Assembly (NCBI GenBank): GCA_946894095.1
Contig: OX335653.1
Span: 19,721,001-19,785,000, forward strand
Source of the DNA: Incurvaria masculella
Taxonomy: Eukaryota > Arthropoda > Insecta > Lepidoptera > Incurvariidae
DNA length: 64,000 bases
Direction: 5' to 3'
Positions within the stretch are counted from its first letter, which is position 1. Each line of letters begins with the position of its first letter. Below, one piece after another: positions 53,291-64,000 of the stretch. Made by a program: the position numbers and the translations under genes. The notes beneath the pieces are model-generated. The model ran no database searches. It saw nothing but the letters and a program-made list of their open reading frames with translations, and was not told the DNA's origin.

Positions 53291-56200
53291 GTATGTTCGT
53301 CAGATAAAGCCCAGCCTCATAGTAAATTCATAAATTAGTTCCCTTTTACAGCTTTATTTCTTCAATTTATGTGTCCTTGCTTCACGGCCGATTCTACATA
53401 CTTTGATTTATTTTATTTTGCTTTATTTGCGAAGAACCAGTTAATTTTCATACATATAAAATAATTATGATAGAATAAAGCATACACCAATAAATCTTCG
53501 ACGCAATATTAAACTTAGTAAAAGTAAGCATAAATAATTAATCAGTAACGCTAATCCTAGCTACTGCAATAACAGGTAATGTTACCTACAAAAAAAAAAA
53601 TGTTTGTTGTTTGTTGCGAAAAAAATGTTTCTCTAAGATCACATGAACACCTATTCTGAGCGAACTTTCTGAACCTTGTTGATCTCTCCTCGCCCACAGC
53701 CGCGCCGCGCCTTCATAAAATATGTGCTAAATCAATAAAACGGTCGCGTTACAGGCGAGTTAACAGATAAAATAAATAACGCACTTATATACAACAGCCG
53801 TTCGCGTCGCGCGCACGCCTCCGAGCGGGAAATTCCGCATGAATTTTCCGAACACGCCATTGTAATGCCGTTTGATGCCGCGCCAAAAATTGCCGAAAAA
53901 TTGTCAATAGCGCCATTATCGGCCAATAAAAACGACGCCGTGTCCCCCCCCCTCCTCCTTCCCCCGCCCGCATGCCAGCCGACACTAAACACATAGAGCA
54001 CACTGGGCTCCGCGCCCCGGACAAAGGCCCGCAATGTTGATAGCACTCCCGGCGTAAACTTGGACAGTGCACTAATGGGAGGCGAACTAATGTTTTCCAT
54101 TTGGAGCTACACGTTTGAATATCATTTCGCTCTCGTGTTTTATTATTGTGCTCTCTCTTTATGTCATGATGCACCGACAAATGAGTGACTCAGGGTAGAC
54201 TCCACTGAAAAGAAAGGGTAGAATCAATAACACCCTGGCTATAATAGATATTAATTCATTACGTTCTCATTATACAAAGAGTGATCTGATCATACCGTAT
54301 GACACTATTTCACCTCCTACCACCTATCCCTCCAGAAAAACGGCGTGATGTATTTATGTGGGTAAGAAAAATAAAAGAATCCAACATCTTCTTACTATTA
54401 TTTCTCAAAAACTCGAATTTATATGTTATTAAACTAATGTCGCATTTAAGAATGGACCAGCACTTTTGACACTAAACTTCTCAGAGTCGATAGCGATTAT
54501 TCGCAGTTTACATTAAAACTGTTGCTTTCCGTCAGTTGCACCCTACTACACAGAATTAAATTCTTTTGTAGGTTGCACAGTGCAAATACGTAAAACTGTA
54601 AAGACTGGGTAGAAAAAAGAAATGTATGCTACCTGTTCATGCTATATCTGTACAATTATCTACTTACCTTGTGTGTGAAATAAATAAATAAATAAATGAA
54701 GTTTACATACCCATTTCTCCCTTCTTTACAATTTCTAAACAAGCTTTCAAAATTATTTTTGTACTAGTGAGCGAAGTTTTCCGAGTCTACTGGAACACTC
54801 TGGCGTTACTATGTATATATTCCCTGTTGACCGCCTCCGCCGGTACCCTAATGATGGACCAAACGTTTGGTCCGAAACGTCGTGCAATATCATCGACACA
54901 CCGTAAGTATGACATTTCCCACAAACCCTAAAATATGTATAAATCTTTGTATGACGTTAGCTTGATTATGGTTGATCGAAAACCTCATTACGTTTGGTTC
55001 TCCAGTAAATAAGACAAAAAAAATGAGCCAAATCGGTCCAGAGGTTGCCGAGTGTAGCCTTGTGGAAGAGAGTCTAAGAAACTAGATGGCACTGCCTGCA
55101 TTCATCAGACCTAAACCTATAAAAACCTTTATTTTAGGTTGTTCTTCCCACAAGGGTCACATCACAGTTAACATGTTTTTTTAAACTAACGTGTCGTTAA
55201 AAAGTTATAACTACTTTTACCGTACCATATTATTTCGCAATTTTTTACAATACAACCCTTGCATACACTTATTATTTTCATTGAATAAAAAAAATATTTT
55301 TAAAACTTTTTTTTTGAATAAAATAACATTCTTGATGTTATTTTAAAATTTTACTTTTGTATTAATACTCGTATGTGGTGTATCCTTTTCTTCTCAGCAA
55401 TCCTTTCATTTGATACACATAGCATAGGGCAGCATAAAAATTACTGGTCTGGATGGATAAAATATTTTTGAATTCCTGTTTGTATTGAAACTTTTGATGT
55501 ACGCTTAAAGCAGCAATTTATATTTAAACGCGGACCCGGTAATCCGTACATTAAAATTTTGTTAGAAAGCTCTTTAAACAACCGAAGTGACTTTTGACGC
55601 GTGATTCCAGCCTCCTGTTCACGAAAACACTTACCAACTTAACTCAGGTATAGTGGAATTAATCAGCCTCCATTAAAAGTTGTTCGGAACATGTTGGGGG
55701 CGGGGCGGGGTGGGGCGGGGCGGCTGGCCAGTGGGGGGAAGGGGTTCTTCCGTTATATGCGGCCGGTGATGGTAGTCTAATGAAATCCAGGCATTCTATT
55801 TATAAATATGGGTATTGGTATTATTTTTGTAAGACTAATTAATTTAGAAGTAAATCCAAGTCAAAGCTCTACCATTCGATGCAAATGAATTATGAACATT
55901 TGAAATTGTTACTAAAAGTTGGGTGCGCATTTTCTGACAAAAATACCTCAGTGTTAGTGCAAAAAAGGACATGCATTTATATAAATACAATCACTACATG
56001 AAACGAATGTACCATTCGTTTAGAGTTGACTAGTGCACACTGAGTGACTAGTCGCCTGTTCAGCACAGCGTGCAGCGAAATCGAGCGTCTAACATCGTGT
56101 GATGACTGCCAGATGCACACGTGCCGCTGCCTGCCGAAAATGGTCCATGTCCAATGGCCAACTGCAATGACCATTGGACGTGGACCATTTGTTATCATCT

Positions 56201-56455
56201 GTTAAAATATATAATATGTAATATTTAAGTTCTTCTTTTTAATTTCCTTGACCGGTTTTATTCTATATAAGATACAAGAAAATAATCAATAACTTCTGAC
56301 CCAAAGCGATTCTTATATTTTCATTTTAAAATGTACTAAATTTTTAGAAGACTTGAAATGTATTTTATTTTCCAAGTTTACAATTTTTTAGTCTTAGGCG
56401 TAAAGGACAGATAAAGCAATGTTTAGTATCATATAATTAATGTAAATATACTTCT
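53291..56455. other. Intergenic with GC-rich patches and a G-run cluster
   Basis: 53700-54060 is GC-rich. The palindromic-strand ORFs there (122 and 131 codons) look like composition artefacts. 54826-54905 is the partner of the 44074 repeat. 55695-55740 is a G-quadruplex-type cluster. Otherwise AT-rich and without a supported gene. Confidence 0.4.
55695..55740 (+). other. G-run cluster (G-quadruplex potential)
   Basis: At least five runs of four or more G separated by single bases (GGGGGCGGGGCGGGGTGGGG). It fits the intramolecular quadruplex rule with one-base loops. Confidence 0.7.
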
Positions 56456-56732
56456 TAGGGTTCCGTACCCAAAGGGTGCAAACGGAACCCTATTACTAAG
56501 CCTCCGGTTTCCGTCCGTCCGTCAGTCCGCCCGTCTGTCACAGGGCTGTATCTCGTGAACCGTAGTAGGTAGGCAGCTGAAATTTTCACGGAGTGTGTAT
56601 TTATGTTGCCGCTATAAAAGCAAATAGGTAAAATAAAAATTAAAGGGGGGTCCCATTCGTGTTCAATCTTGTACGATGGTACGGAACCCTTCGCGTCGTG
56701 TGCAAGTCCGACTTCCGCTTGGCCGGTTTTTC
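56456..56732 (-). mobile_element. GGTTCCG dispersed repeat, antisense copy
   Basis: TTAGGGTTCCGTACCCAAAG, CGGAACCCTATTACTAAGCC, TCCGTCCGTCC, CACAGGGCTGTATCTCGTG, GCCGCTATAAAAGCAAATAG and CGCTTGGCCGGTTTTT. Complete layout. Confidence 0.82.
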
Positions 56733-56996
56733 GTGCTAAGTAAGAACGACGCTTTGTGCATGCGATGCTAATAAAAATTGCACGTTGCTGGCTAAAGGAA
56801 ATTACTAAAATACGATTGGAATTGCTACATATCACTGCATCTTTAACTACTATTTTCCTATGAAATTGGAGATTTTGTAAACAGCATTTTCAGAATTAAT
56901 TATCTGTTGGTTGGCGCGCCATTGGAACTTCAAATAAATTTCATTCGAATACCACTTCATTTTCATTTCCAATTCAGTCATTTAATTTAAGAGATA

Positions 56997-57610
56997 GTGT
57001 TTGGTTTTTGTGAAGTTGTTGTAGATTTTGGCGCCGTGGACACACTGAAAATTCATACCATTTTCGAATATGAGTTCCTCCGTGGAAATACCGCTCAATC
57101 AACACGAAACATTAACGACGTGTACGATTCTAACACTGCTTGCATAAACACGGTCCATGATTGGTTCAATCGTTTTAGATCCGAAAATGTTGAGTTGAAG
57201 AACGAGCCCCGCGGTCGGCCGGTAATCATTGTCGACAATGACGAATTGAATGCGATAGTGGAATCGGATCCAACTCAATCCACTGCTGTGCTTGCTGCCG
57301 GCTTTGGAGTAATTGACAAAACACCAACTGGTGTGGAACTGGACCAAGACTTGCCCAATGCTTATCCACAACAACGCGCGAGCTCACACTTCACGACAGA
57401 CCATCGCAACGCTCCAAGAGTTACAGCTGGGAGCTCTCCGTCACCCGCCTTACTAACCGGACCTTGACCCAACAGGTATCTCCTTTTTTTTTATTTAGAC
57501 ATTTTTTAAAGTGGGAAAAAATTCAACACCCGAGGTAGTACAAAACGGTTTCGCTAACTTCATCGCCTCACGTCCGGCAGACTTTTACAATAAATGGATA
57601 AATAAACTGC
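56997..57610 (+). pseudogene. Deleted mariner-family transposase
   Basis: The N-terminal helix-turn-helix region is well kept (YEFLRGNTAQSTRNINDVY, VHDWFNRFRSENVELKNEP, RGRPVIIVDNDELNAIVES, LAAGFGV). The frame then jumps, after about residue 115, to the second catalytic block. That block is read in another frame as MLIHNNARAHTSRQTIATLQ and LQLGALRHPP. The part with the first catalytic Asp is gone, and the second block shows Asn where mariners have Asp (HDNA becomes HNNA). A further C-terminal remnant lies at 57550-57605 (FANFIASRPADFYNKW). Clearly inactive. Terminal inverted repeats were not found by eye. Confidence 0.85.
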
Positions 57611-57765
57611 CGTTAAAATGAAAAAAAAAAATGTATAGATAATCTGGGCCAGAACTTTGGTTAGCTAAAATAAGAAAACTACCATGCAGGAATTTAATGC
57701 AAAGCTTCAATTTCATAGGTAAAACCATTCCTACATATTTTTTCGGGGAAACGACGTGCTCTTAA

Positions 57766-58149
57766 GGTGGGCCCGTAAGCATCAGAAAATTTTGCTCCCC
57801 ATACAAACGTAGTTTACTAATCATTTGAAAACCACTGTTACAATTTACTTGATATTTGGGATTTAATATCAAGCAACAAATATCTATCTAAAATATCTTA
57901 AATATCTGCACGTGTTTGTTTTTTCGAAAAATTTATCCTGTGTCACACAACAAAGAAAATAAAATTTGTTTAAGGAATTTGTTTTGCCTGTTATTTGTCT
58001 TGCTTAAGATTTTTCAGCAATTGAAAAACGTGCAGACAGAGATATTTATTATCGAATATTATATACCAAATATCAAGCATATTGGAACCGTAATTTTCAA
58101 ATGATTAGTAAACTACGTTTGTATGGGGAACACAGCTTACGGGCCGTTC
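57766..58149. mobile_element. TTAA-flanked MITE, family 2
   Basis: TTAA at 57762-57765 and 58150-58153. The ends are GGTGGGCCCGTAAGC and, inverted, GAACGGCCCGTAAGC. Inside is a long perfect block: CCCCATACAAACGTAGTTTA and TACTAATCATTTGAAAA, paired with the opposite strand at 58080-58126. The pairing continues more weakly toward the centre. 384 bp, non-coding. Confidence 0.85.
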
Positions 58150-58429
58150 TTAAGTATAAATTTGTTTCAAATTGGATTACGTCAATTTTGATTGTTGCGA
58201 TGTTGGGCCCGTGTTTGATGTGCATGTGTTGTATTCACTGTGTGTTGAATCACGCCAGCCCAGAAGGCAGAAGGCACGTTTGTATTGATGTAAAGCTCGC
58301 GCCAACGCACAACGCACATTTTCCATTTCCCGCTACGTTTGTTTCCTTTGAGAGCCGGCGGGTAATTTTCCAGCGCGAGTGCGCAAAAGCCGCGGATTCC
58401 AAATTCAAATCAAAGGCGACATTCTCTCC

Positions 58430-58556
58430 CGACGCCGGCGCCGCCCCTCCCCCCCCTCCCCCCCCCGCCCACGCCGCCCTTCCCCCCCTCCCCCCCCGCC
58501 CACGCCGCCCTGGCAGCGTCCCGCCCTCCCGCCACTCCGGCCGAGCGGTGCACAAT
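58430..58556. repeat. C-rich tandem duplication
   Basis: Two copies of a roughly 29-bp unit containing CCCTCCCCCCCCGCCCACG in a row (about 58452-58510). Complementary-strand G runs give quadruplex potential. ORFs in all frames here are composition artefacts. It may be a gene-proximal GC island. Confidence 0.6.
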
Positions 58557-58798
58557 TATATGGAGACCAGCCACCTGTGCGATCGCTCGCGCCATGCAAA
58601 CATTACAGTTTCAACCATACCGAGGCCGGAATACTTCCGCTCTAGTTTGGTTCCAAAATTAATCAGAAAAAGTTACCTTTAGCCATACCGAGGAAAAAAA
58701 AACACAGTATGTGTAGACACACACACACACAAAACGGATATACACAGTATGAGTATATCCGTTTTGTTCGGTGTTATATCATTTAGGATAACTCAACG
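58557..58798. other. Spacer with a short hairpin
   Basis: A CA run at 58719-58730, then AAAACGGATATAC (58731-58743) and its inverse at 58753-58765. Confidence 0.55.
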
Positions 58799-58929
58799 AC
58801 CATTCAGTTCACTGTAGCCGTGCAATATAATGAAGGTCCTGGCGCGGCACCTAGTTCCCATGTGTGTTATGCTAATATTTGTCGTTCAGTTCGGTGATAG
58901 CCAGCCATGTCCAGTTACATAAAAAAAAC
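58799..58929 (+). mobile_element. SINE 3' fragment with A tail
   Basis: CCATTCAGTTCACTGTAGCC, GAAGGTCCTGGCGCGGCACC, TAGCCAGCCATGTCCAGTTA then AAAAAAAA. 5' truncated. Confidence 0.72.
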
Positions 58930-59174
58930 AAATGAATGTAAATTGTATGTTTAATTAAATTAGGAAATAAAGGAATGAACGATGATGCTTAAACTTGCTG
59001 ACCGTTTCCTAATTTACATAAGGGGACTTCAGACTTCAGCAATCTGTGCGGGGTGTGGTAGTCATAGGTTCAAGTAACATTATATTCATAATAAATTTAA
59101 TATTAAACAAACACATTTATTCTTGCCAACATGCCTCATGGGTTATTACACGCTAACATCGGACTCGATGGAAA

Positions 59175-59250
59175 TGGGCGGACATTTTCTTATTGCCGCT
59201 TCGATCATCGTTCACTTAATGCCATCGTAACAGCCCGGGCAGAAATTACC
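59175..59250 (-). mobile_element. SINE body fragment, antisense
   Basis: TTATTGCCGCTTCGATCATC, GTTCACTTAATGCCATCG and ACAGCCCGGGC. Short and diverged. Confidence 0.55.
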
Positions 59251-60756
59251 AAATACAAGTAAGGAAGAATAGATTCAACATGCAATGGGAACCATGATTA
59301 GATATTAGGTTTGAACCAATTATATATAGTGATATCATAATAAAGTGGGTAAGAAAACTATGAATCAATCAAATAAAAAACATACAGACGAATTGAGAAC
59401 CTCCTCCTTTTTTGAAATCAGTTAAAAACTCACTTATTTTTGGATTATTTTTCTACTCTGTAATTTCTACGCCATATTTCTTTAATAGCACGCCACAGCT
59501 GCAAAACGCTCGTTTTATCTGAATTTCATTGTTTTACTAATACTTCAATGCGTTACGTATTCAGCCAAACGTTTACTACAAACAAAATGGATTCTGTGAA
59601 ATAAACGATATGATGTGACGGGATTAGTGCAGCACCCTGCACAATCCGACACAGGCGGCGGCGGCGGCGGCGGAGGGGCTCTGGATCTGAGTCGGCGAGG
59701 CGCACAAGTTCACCGTTCGCTGGAGAGCGTCAGTACGGTGCCTGCGCTGGCGGATAGAAGCGCAGAACGCTTTGCGGCAGCTTCTCGCACCCGGTTGCTG
59801 CGGGAGAGACTGGATTCGTAAGACGCTTGCGGTGCTCATCTGTCCGGTCTTGATAATAAGCCGCAACCGCTGATCCACTCATGCCTGCTGAAAACGAACA
59901 AAAGTTATGCTCCTTAAGATCAGTTTGGAGTTAGGTATGTGTCCTTTACACAGTAATTGATTACTGGCTCAGCCAACGAGAAATTCTCGTTGGGCTCAGC
60001 GCACTAAGGGCCGAGTGCACGACGCCTCGTAAAATGTTACGATGATGTGACGCTAATCGCCCATCATATAAAATTGCGTTGCACGTAACATATTTTCGTC
60101 AAAGTTAGGTTGCCAGGCGTCAGACCACAAATAATCCCTCGAAACAATCGGGAAAAATGTTTGCTGTATGGCAACTGTCAGCACCGCCTGAGCTGACATA
60201 GTACTCTCCTTCTTCCACAGTATATTATCAGAAAGAGACAAGCACAATTGAAGCACCATCTTGCGTCAATAATTCGTACTAACAAACGAAACAGTTGCTC
60301 TTGGAGCCGCGGAGTGGCGCTACTAGCGCCCAATATGTCGGCTTGCTATCAGCTGTTGGTAGCACCACAGATTACATAGATTTGGCGCCGAAATTTGTAA
60401 TCTGTGGAACCGAGTGCCAGGCTAATAATTAAAAAAAAACAAAGCATTGTATTCTATGAATGACGACGTTTGCCTATCGTTTAAGGTCCAATAAGACTGC
60501 AGAAATGTAACAATAGTGACTTTTGATACTTTGAATTATTATTTGATCGTGATTTTGACGGTGATGAATGGGTCGGGAGTGATTACGATTAGCGGATAAC
60601 ATCAGCCATCATCGTAATGTTAAAGTTTCATGCAACGCAAATTTTGACTGATCAGTCTTTAATCATACGTTGACGATGATGTTGACGTGCACGACGGTAC
60701 GTGCAACCGGCCCTAAGCGTTGGTATACGAATGATAACTTTGGCAGGGTAAATATA
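59251..60756. other. Intergenic with (GGC)n
   Basis: (GGC)n at 59656-59675 within a GC-rich patch of about 200 bp. The opposing ORFs there are low-complexity. GAGAAATTCTCGTTGGGCTC near 59980 forms a short inverted pair. No gene is supported. Confidence 0.4.
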
Positions 60757-61012
60757 AAAACCGGTCAAGTGCGAGTCGGACTCACACACGAAGGGCTCCG
60801 TACCATCCCAGAAGATTTAACACAAAAAAATAAATTTCTTTGTATTCACCTTTAATTTTTAAATTTTACCTATTTGTTGTTATAGCGGCAAAATAAACGC
60901 ACACTTTGTGAAAATTTCAGCTGCCTTCCTATTACGGTTCATGAGATAGAGCCCTGTGACAGCCGGACGGACGGACGGACGGACAGCGGAGGCCTAGGAA
61001 TGGGGTTCCTCA
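60757..61012 (+). mobile_element. GGTTCCG dispersed repeat, sense copy
   Basis: AAAACCGGTCAAGTGCGAGT, CACACGAAGGGCTCCGTACC, TTTGTTGTTATAGCGGC, TTCATGAGATAGAGCCCTGT, a GGAC run and GGGGTTCCTC. Confidence 0.8.
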
Positions 61013-61683
61013 AAAGGGTAATACCTGTGTCTAAAAGTTCTCAGATTTTAATAAAAATATTTTTATCACTTGAGAAATTTTATTCTTTGTCCGTATGTTT
61101 TTATTTGCAAATATCAGATTTTTTTAGTACGAAAATATTGAAAATTAACGTTAAAAAACGATTTTTTTCCATTGTTAATTAGCCATCTACAGGGTTGAGA
61201 TTTCCTATCTCAAAAGTGTGTTAAAAATACGACAATATAAAGAATATAAACTTATCGCCCGTATTATGGTGAATTGATAGGGTAACGACTCTCTTGAACA
61301 AAATCTTATTATTTTTCTTGACAAAACCAACATTTGGTAACAAAAATAAATCGACAGTAAAAATCTATATAATTATCGAACCTGCTCACAAAATTTCACA
61401 AGAAAATGTAAATGTAAATGAACCCTGTAGAGAAGAACAGCCGGACAGACATACGAAAGCATTTTTATTCGAGCTGAAACAGAGACGCACGCGCTTGCGC
61501 TTTGCGTTCACTCGGACAATTATTGTTGAACTTGGCTTGCAACTGGTTGCGGCAATTTTTTTTAAAACTTTTACGCCACAATTTACACATTACAGTTTAT
61601 GCCATATAAAAAAACGTTAGTCTACATAAAATCCATTCTAATTCAATTATTAAAAAAATACCTCAAGGTGCCAACTAGCCAAA
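61013..61683. other. AT-rich intergenic sequence
   Basis: The 108-codon ORF at 61294-61620 has no recognisable domain. No gene is called. Confidence 0.45.
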
Positions 61684-61745
61684 GCGCGCCGCTAGTCGCC
61701 GATCGCGCCGCTTGTCGCGTGTCGCGCCGCTAGTCACGGCGGCCG
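61684..61745. repeat. GC-rich short tandem repeat
   Basis: Three imperfect units of about 18 bp built on CGCGCCGCTAGTCGC (variants CGCGCCGCTTGTCGC and CGCGCCGCTAGTCAC). Confidence 0.7.
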
Positions 61746-61889
61746 CTTGTTGCTCCGTCACATTACAGCCCATAATGGAAATAAAGAAATGTTTATTCCT
61801 GCCGAGACCCCAGGGAGCGGGGCCGGGAGCCCAGGAAAGCTCTCCGTGCGTGTTTCTGGCTGGACCACATCCACTTATGACAAACATAT

Positions 61890-62080
61890 TTATAACTAGC
61901 TGCGGTACCCGGCTCCGCTCGGGTCGTTGTCGGCTAAACTATTTCACGAATAAAAAGTAGCCCACATGGCTGCTTCAAAGTAGGGTTAAACTAGTCCAGG
62001 ACACTGTATCCATCTACCAAATTCGATCCAGATCGTGTGAGCCGAAATAGCATGTTTTAATAAGAAACATCAAATAATTC
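61890..62080. repeat. Dispersed repeat fragment (TAGCTGCGGTACCCGGCTCC type)
   Basis: TAACTAGCTGCGGTACCCGG and TCCGCTCGGGTCG resemble a repeat end that I know to be common in Lepidoptera. It is followed by GAATAAAAAGTAGCC and ATTCGATCCAGATCGTG. The boundaries are not defined. Confidence 0.45.
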
Positions 62081-62082
62081 CC

Positions 62083-62290
62083 ATTTAGAGCTTCGTTGAC
62101 ATTGGATGGCTATTTAAAAAAAAACATTTGCCGCGAGAACCTTTCTGCACTTGCACTGCTACATTGCTTACCTAGTTAGTAAGTAACGTGTAACGCAGGT
62201 AAGTTTTTGCTTGGAATCCAACCCACAGCCAGCCTCGACATCAAAAATGGTGACCCATCTCGAACCTGACTGGTCCCAGAGATGCTGTAC
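62083..62290 (-). mobile_element. Decayed SINE with 5S-derived head
   Basis: The antisense tail TTGACATTGGATGGCTATTT and body pieces lead to AATGGTGACCCATCTCGAAC, the complement of the 5S GGGTCACC box. The middle is heavily degraded. Confidence 0.5.
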
Positions 62291-62517
62291 GTTAATAAAA
62301 TATGCATATATATCGGGTAAGTGGTTCGCAAGTTATAAGAATTTAACACTTACTACTCACCCCTCTGATAATGTAGCCTATAAGTTATGAGTAGGATCAG
62401 GCTAGACGTAGATACAATCAGCATCTAAATCAAGTAATTGGTTCTCAAATAATAAGTATTTTATTCCATTGGTCACACCACTGGCGATGCCAAGTAGTCA
62501 TAAAGTTGCGGGAAATA

Positions 62518-62893
62518 CCAAGCCGTACTTCGGTACAATTAGTAAAAGTATGCTCCGCCGCCGCCGCCGCCCCCCCCCCCTCCTTCTGCCGAGCCGTGCA
62601 GAGCATTGCAGTTTGTATGACAGCCCAATCGTAGGGTAAGCGAAACTGAATTATATTTAGCCTATCCTAATTCCCGGGTAGTTAAATGTACGTGTACTAA
62701 GTTTCATCTCATGCGAATAATCGGTTAAAGAGTTATGGAGGAACATACATACATACAAACATACAGAACTGATTTCCAAAAATGGTCAATTTAGTTTTAG
62801 TATCATACATAAAGTCTACAAACGAAGTATCTTAGAAAATAAAGCAACTTACTCCATCAACACCCCTTACAGATTTATTATTAGTTATTAGTA
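62518..62893 (+). repeat. Dispersed repeat, copy 2 (partner 50075-50398)
   Basis: Same order as copy 1, with an expanded CCG/C-run (about 62555-62582) where copy 1 has a short CCGCCGCCG. ATTAGTAAAAGTATGCTCCG, AGCCTATCCTAATTCCCGGG and AAGCAACTTACTCCATCAAC. Confidence 0.75.
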
Positions 62894-63476
62894 TAGATTA
62901 AAAGAAAATTAGAAACCTGCAAGTGAAGTGGTTGTTAGCAATAATCAAGAGTTTTTTTATTTCACTGTTTATCGTATTTATTGGTACTTAGTTAGTTATT
63001 TGACATTGGAAGAAGTCCAAAATAAAATAACAATGTAACATTTCATCAAATTACATTAAGATATAAATTGAACATTTTTTTCCAAATTTAATTTGATTTC
63101 CGAACATATATTTAAATATCAAGTAGACAAACTATTTTGAGTTAAGCCTAGGAGTCTGGACATTTCTCAAATTGGCCGATCACCGTAGCTTATACATAAT
63201 ATATTTAATATACCGTAAATATATATTTAAAGTGTATCTAGGCCCCCTGCGCACCCAGAGGAACACGAAAACTTAGGGTTCTATGTTTTTCCTCTTTCAT
63301 CGCCCTCTTCCACACCACCCTTAAATGTAAAACTTCATATTTCGCCCTGGCCGAACTTTTCTTAGAGTCTATTTTGGACATTCTTTCCACCCTGCCACGC
63401 CTTTTGCGCCTACCCACATCATCCGACTTTAGTTAATCTTTTACATATAAAACATGTTCTTAGATTCACACCGTCG
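62894..63476. other. AT-rich intergenic sequence
   Basis: No supported feature. Confidence 0.5.
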
Positions 63477-63537
63477 CTGTACATACATTTTTGTATGTAC
63501 AGCGTACAACATGTATGTACAACATTTGTATGTACAA
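63477..63537. repeat. Hairpin and short repeats of TGTATGTACA
   Basis: CTGTACATACATTTTTGTATGTACAG is a perfect stem (given here in parts: CTGTACATACA, TTTT, TGTATGTACAG), followed by two more TGTATGTACAAC units. Confidence 0.75.
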
Positions 63538-63547
63538 CAAAACTTAC

Positions 63548-63671
63548 GGTTTCTCGGTGTGCATTGCCGTGCTTGGCCGCCGATGGTAACGAGCCGAGCA
63601 GGGACGAGCCGGACTGTCAGACGTATCTCTGAGACAAAGAAGTCTGGTGCATTTACCTTTTCGGCATTCAC
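63548..63671 (-). CDS. Candidate first coding exon, unknown gene (MNAEKVNAPDFF...)
   Basis: ATG at 63671 opens 41 codons plus one base, then GTAAGT, a consensus donor in phase 1. The product begins MNAEKVNAPDFFVSEIRL and ends RQCTPRN. The segment is GC-richer than its surroundings. An alternative start or acceptor at GCCGAAAAG is possible. No family is recognised. Confidence 0.3.
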
Positions 63672-64000
63672 GCGTGTGTCTCCCGTATTGAAAAAAGCAT
63701 TGAACGGTAACGAAAGTCAGATAAATTTAAGTTGAGGGAAAAGGCCTGCAATGGGCAGGTCATGTCTGCCGAAGAACTACAGTTATTACTTGTTTGGGCT
63801 GTTGGTGGTCCTGCCACGGTGAAGCTCTTCCCACGCCCGCAAGCTCCGCCGACCCGCGACCCACCTACTTATTCCCCCGGCATCGAATGACATTTTGTTA
63901 TTTAACAAGCTTTTTGTAACGCAGTCTAATTACATTTGTTTTTATTAGAAGGAAGTCTGCACGCGGCAGGGCTGGCGGCATTGGCGGTGTCGGCGGAGGG
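63672..64000. other. Window end, GC-rich
   Basis: 63950-64000 turns GC-rich (GGCGGCATTGGCGGTGTCGG) and is cut by the window edge. Nothing can be called. Confidence 0.4.

Noticed and set aside
53732..54180. Overlapping 122- and 131-codon minus-strand ORFs
   Set aside because: GC-rich low-complexity region with no motif, and two frames open at once.
58101..58682. 193-codon ORF and opposing 101-codon ORF
   Set aside because: Starts inside a MITE and is carried by the C-rich tandem repeat. All frames are open there because of base composition.

Overview
The window looks like nuclear DNA of a lepidopteran (moth or butterfly). It is AT-rich, has no operon-style gene packing, and is dominated by dispersed repeats. 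One is the GGTTCCG / CGGCCAAGTGCGAGTC repeat, which I know from lepidopteran genomes. There is an interstitial array of the insect telomere unit TTAGG. No complete host gene can be supported from sequence alone. The only long intact reading frame is a retrotransposon polyprotein. A few short ATG-to-splice-donor segments are listed as low-confidence candidate exons.

Layout. 1-10 kb: Tc1/mariner-like MITE, TTAGG array, hairpins, the first copy of a TIR element with CAGAG-like ends, and several copies of one abundant SINE family. 10.0-14.8 kb: a non-LTR retrotransposon on the minus strand with an uninterrupted 1449-codon ORF (coiled coil, SGNH-like domain, endonuclease, reverse transcriptase) and a tRNA-like segment plus T19 tract just upstream. 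18.3-23.5 kb: a near-perfect palindrome with two 2374-bp arms and a 74-bp loop, followed by a third partial copy in direct orientation. 26-30 kb: three copies of a TTAA-flanked MITE, one nested inside another TIR element. 35.7-40.2 kb: three candidate minus-strand first exons between two inverted repeats. 41-50 kb: dense repeats, including a LINE relic and an element built from ACGTATAAT units inserted into a TTAA MITE. 50-56 kb: sparse sequence with GC-rich patches and candidate exons. 56-64 kb: a deleted mariner transposase, another long-TIR TTAA MITE, C-rich tandem repeats and SINE fragments.

The repeats fit together as an ecology. The LINE encodes a complete-looking mobilisation protein. 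The A-tailed SINE family has one body but two kinds of RNA polymerase III head, one tRNA-like and one a tRNA/5S rRNA chimera. At least three unrelated TTAA-targeting MITE families suggest a piggyBac-type transposase elsewhere in the genome. The strongest anomalies are the fold-back duplication at 18.3-23.5 kb, the two-headed SINE family, the single-ORF LINE with a degenerate esterase-like domain, and the nested ACGTATAAT element. All family names given to repeats here are descriptive labels, not database names.
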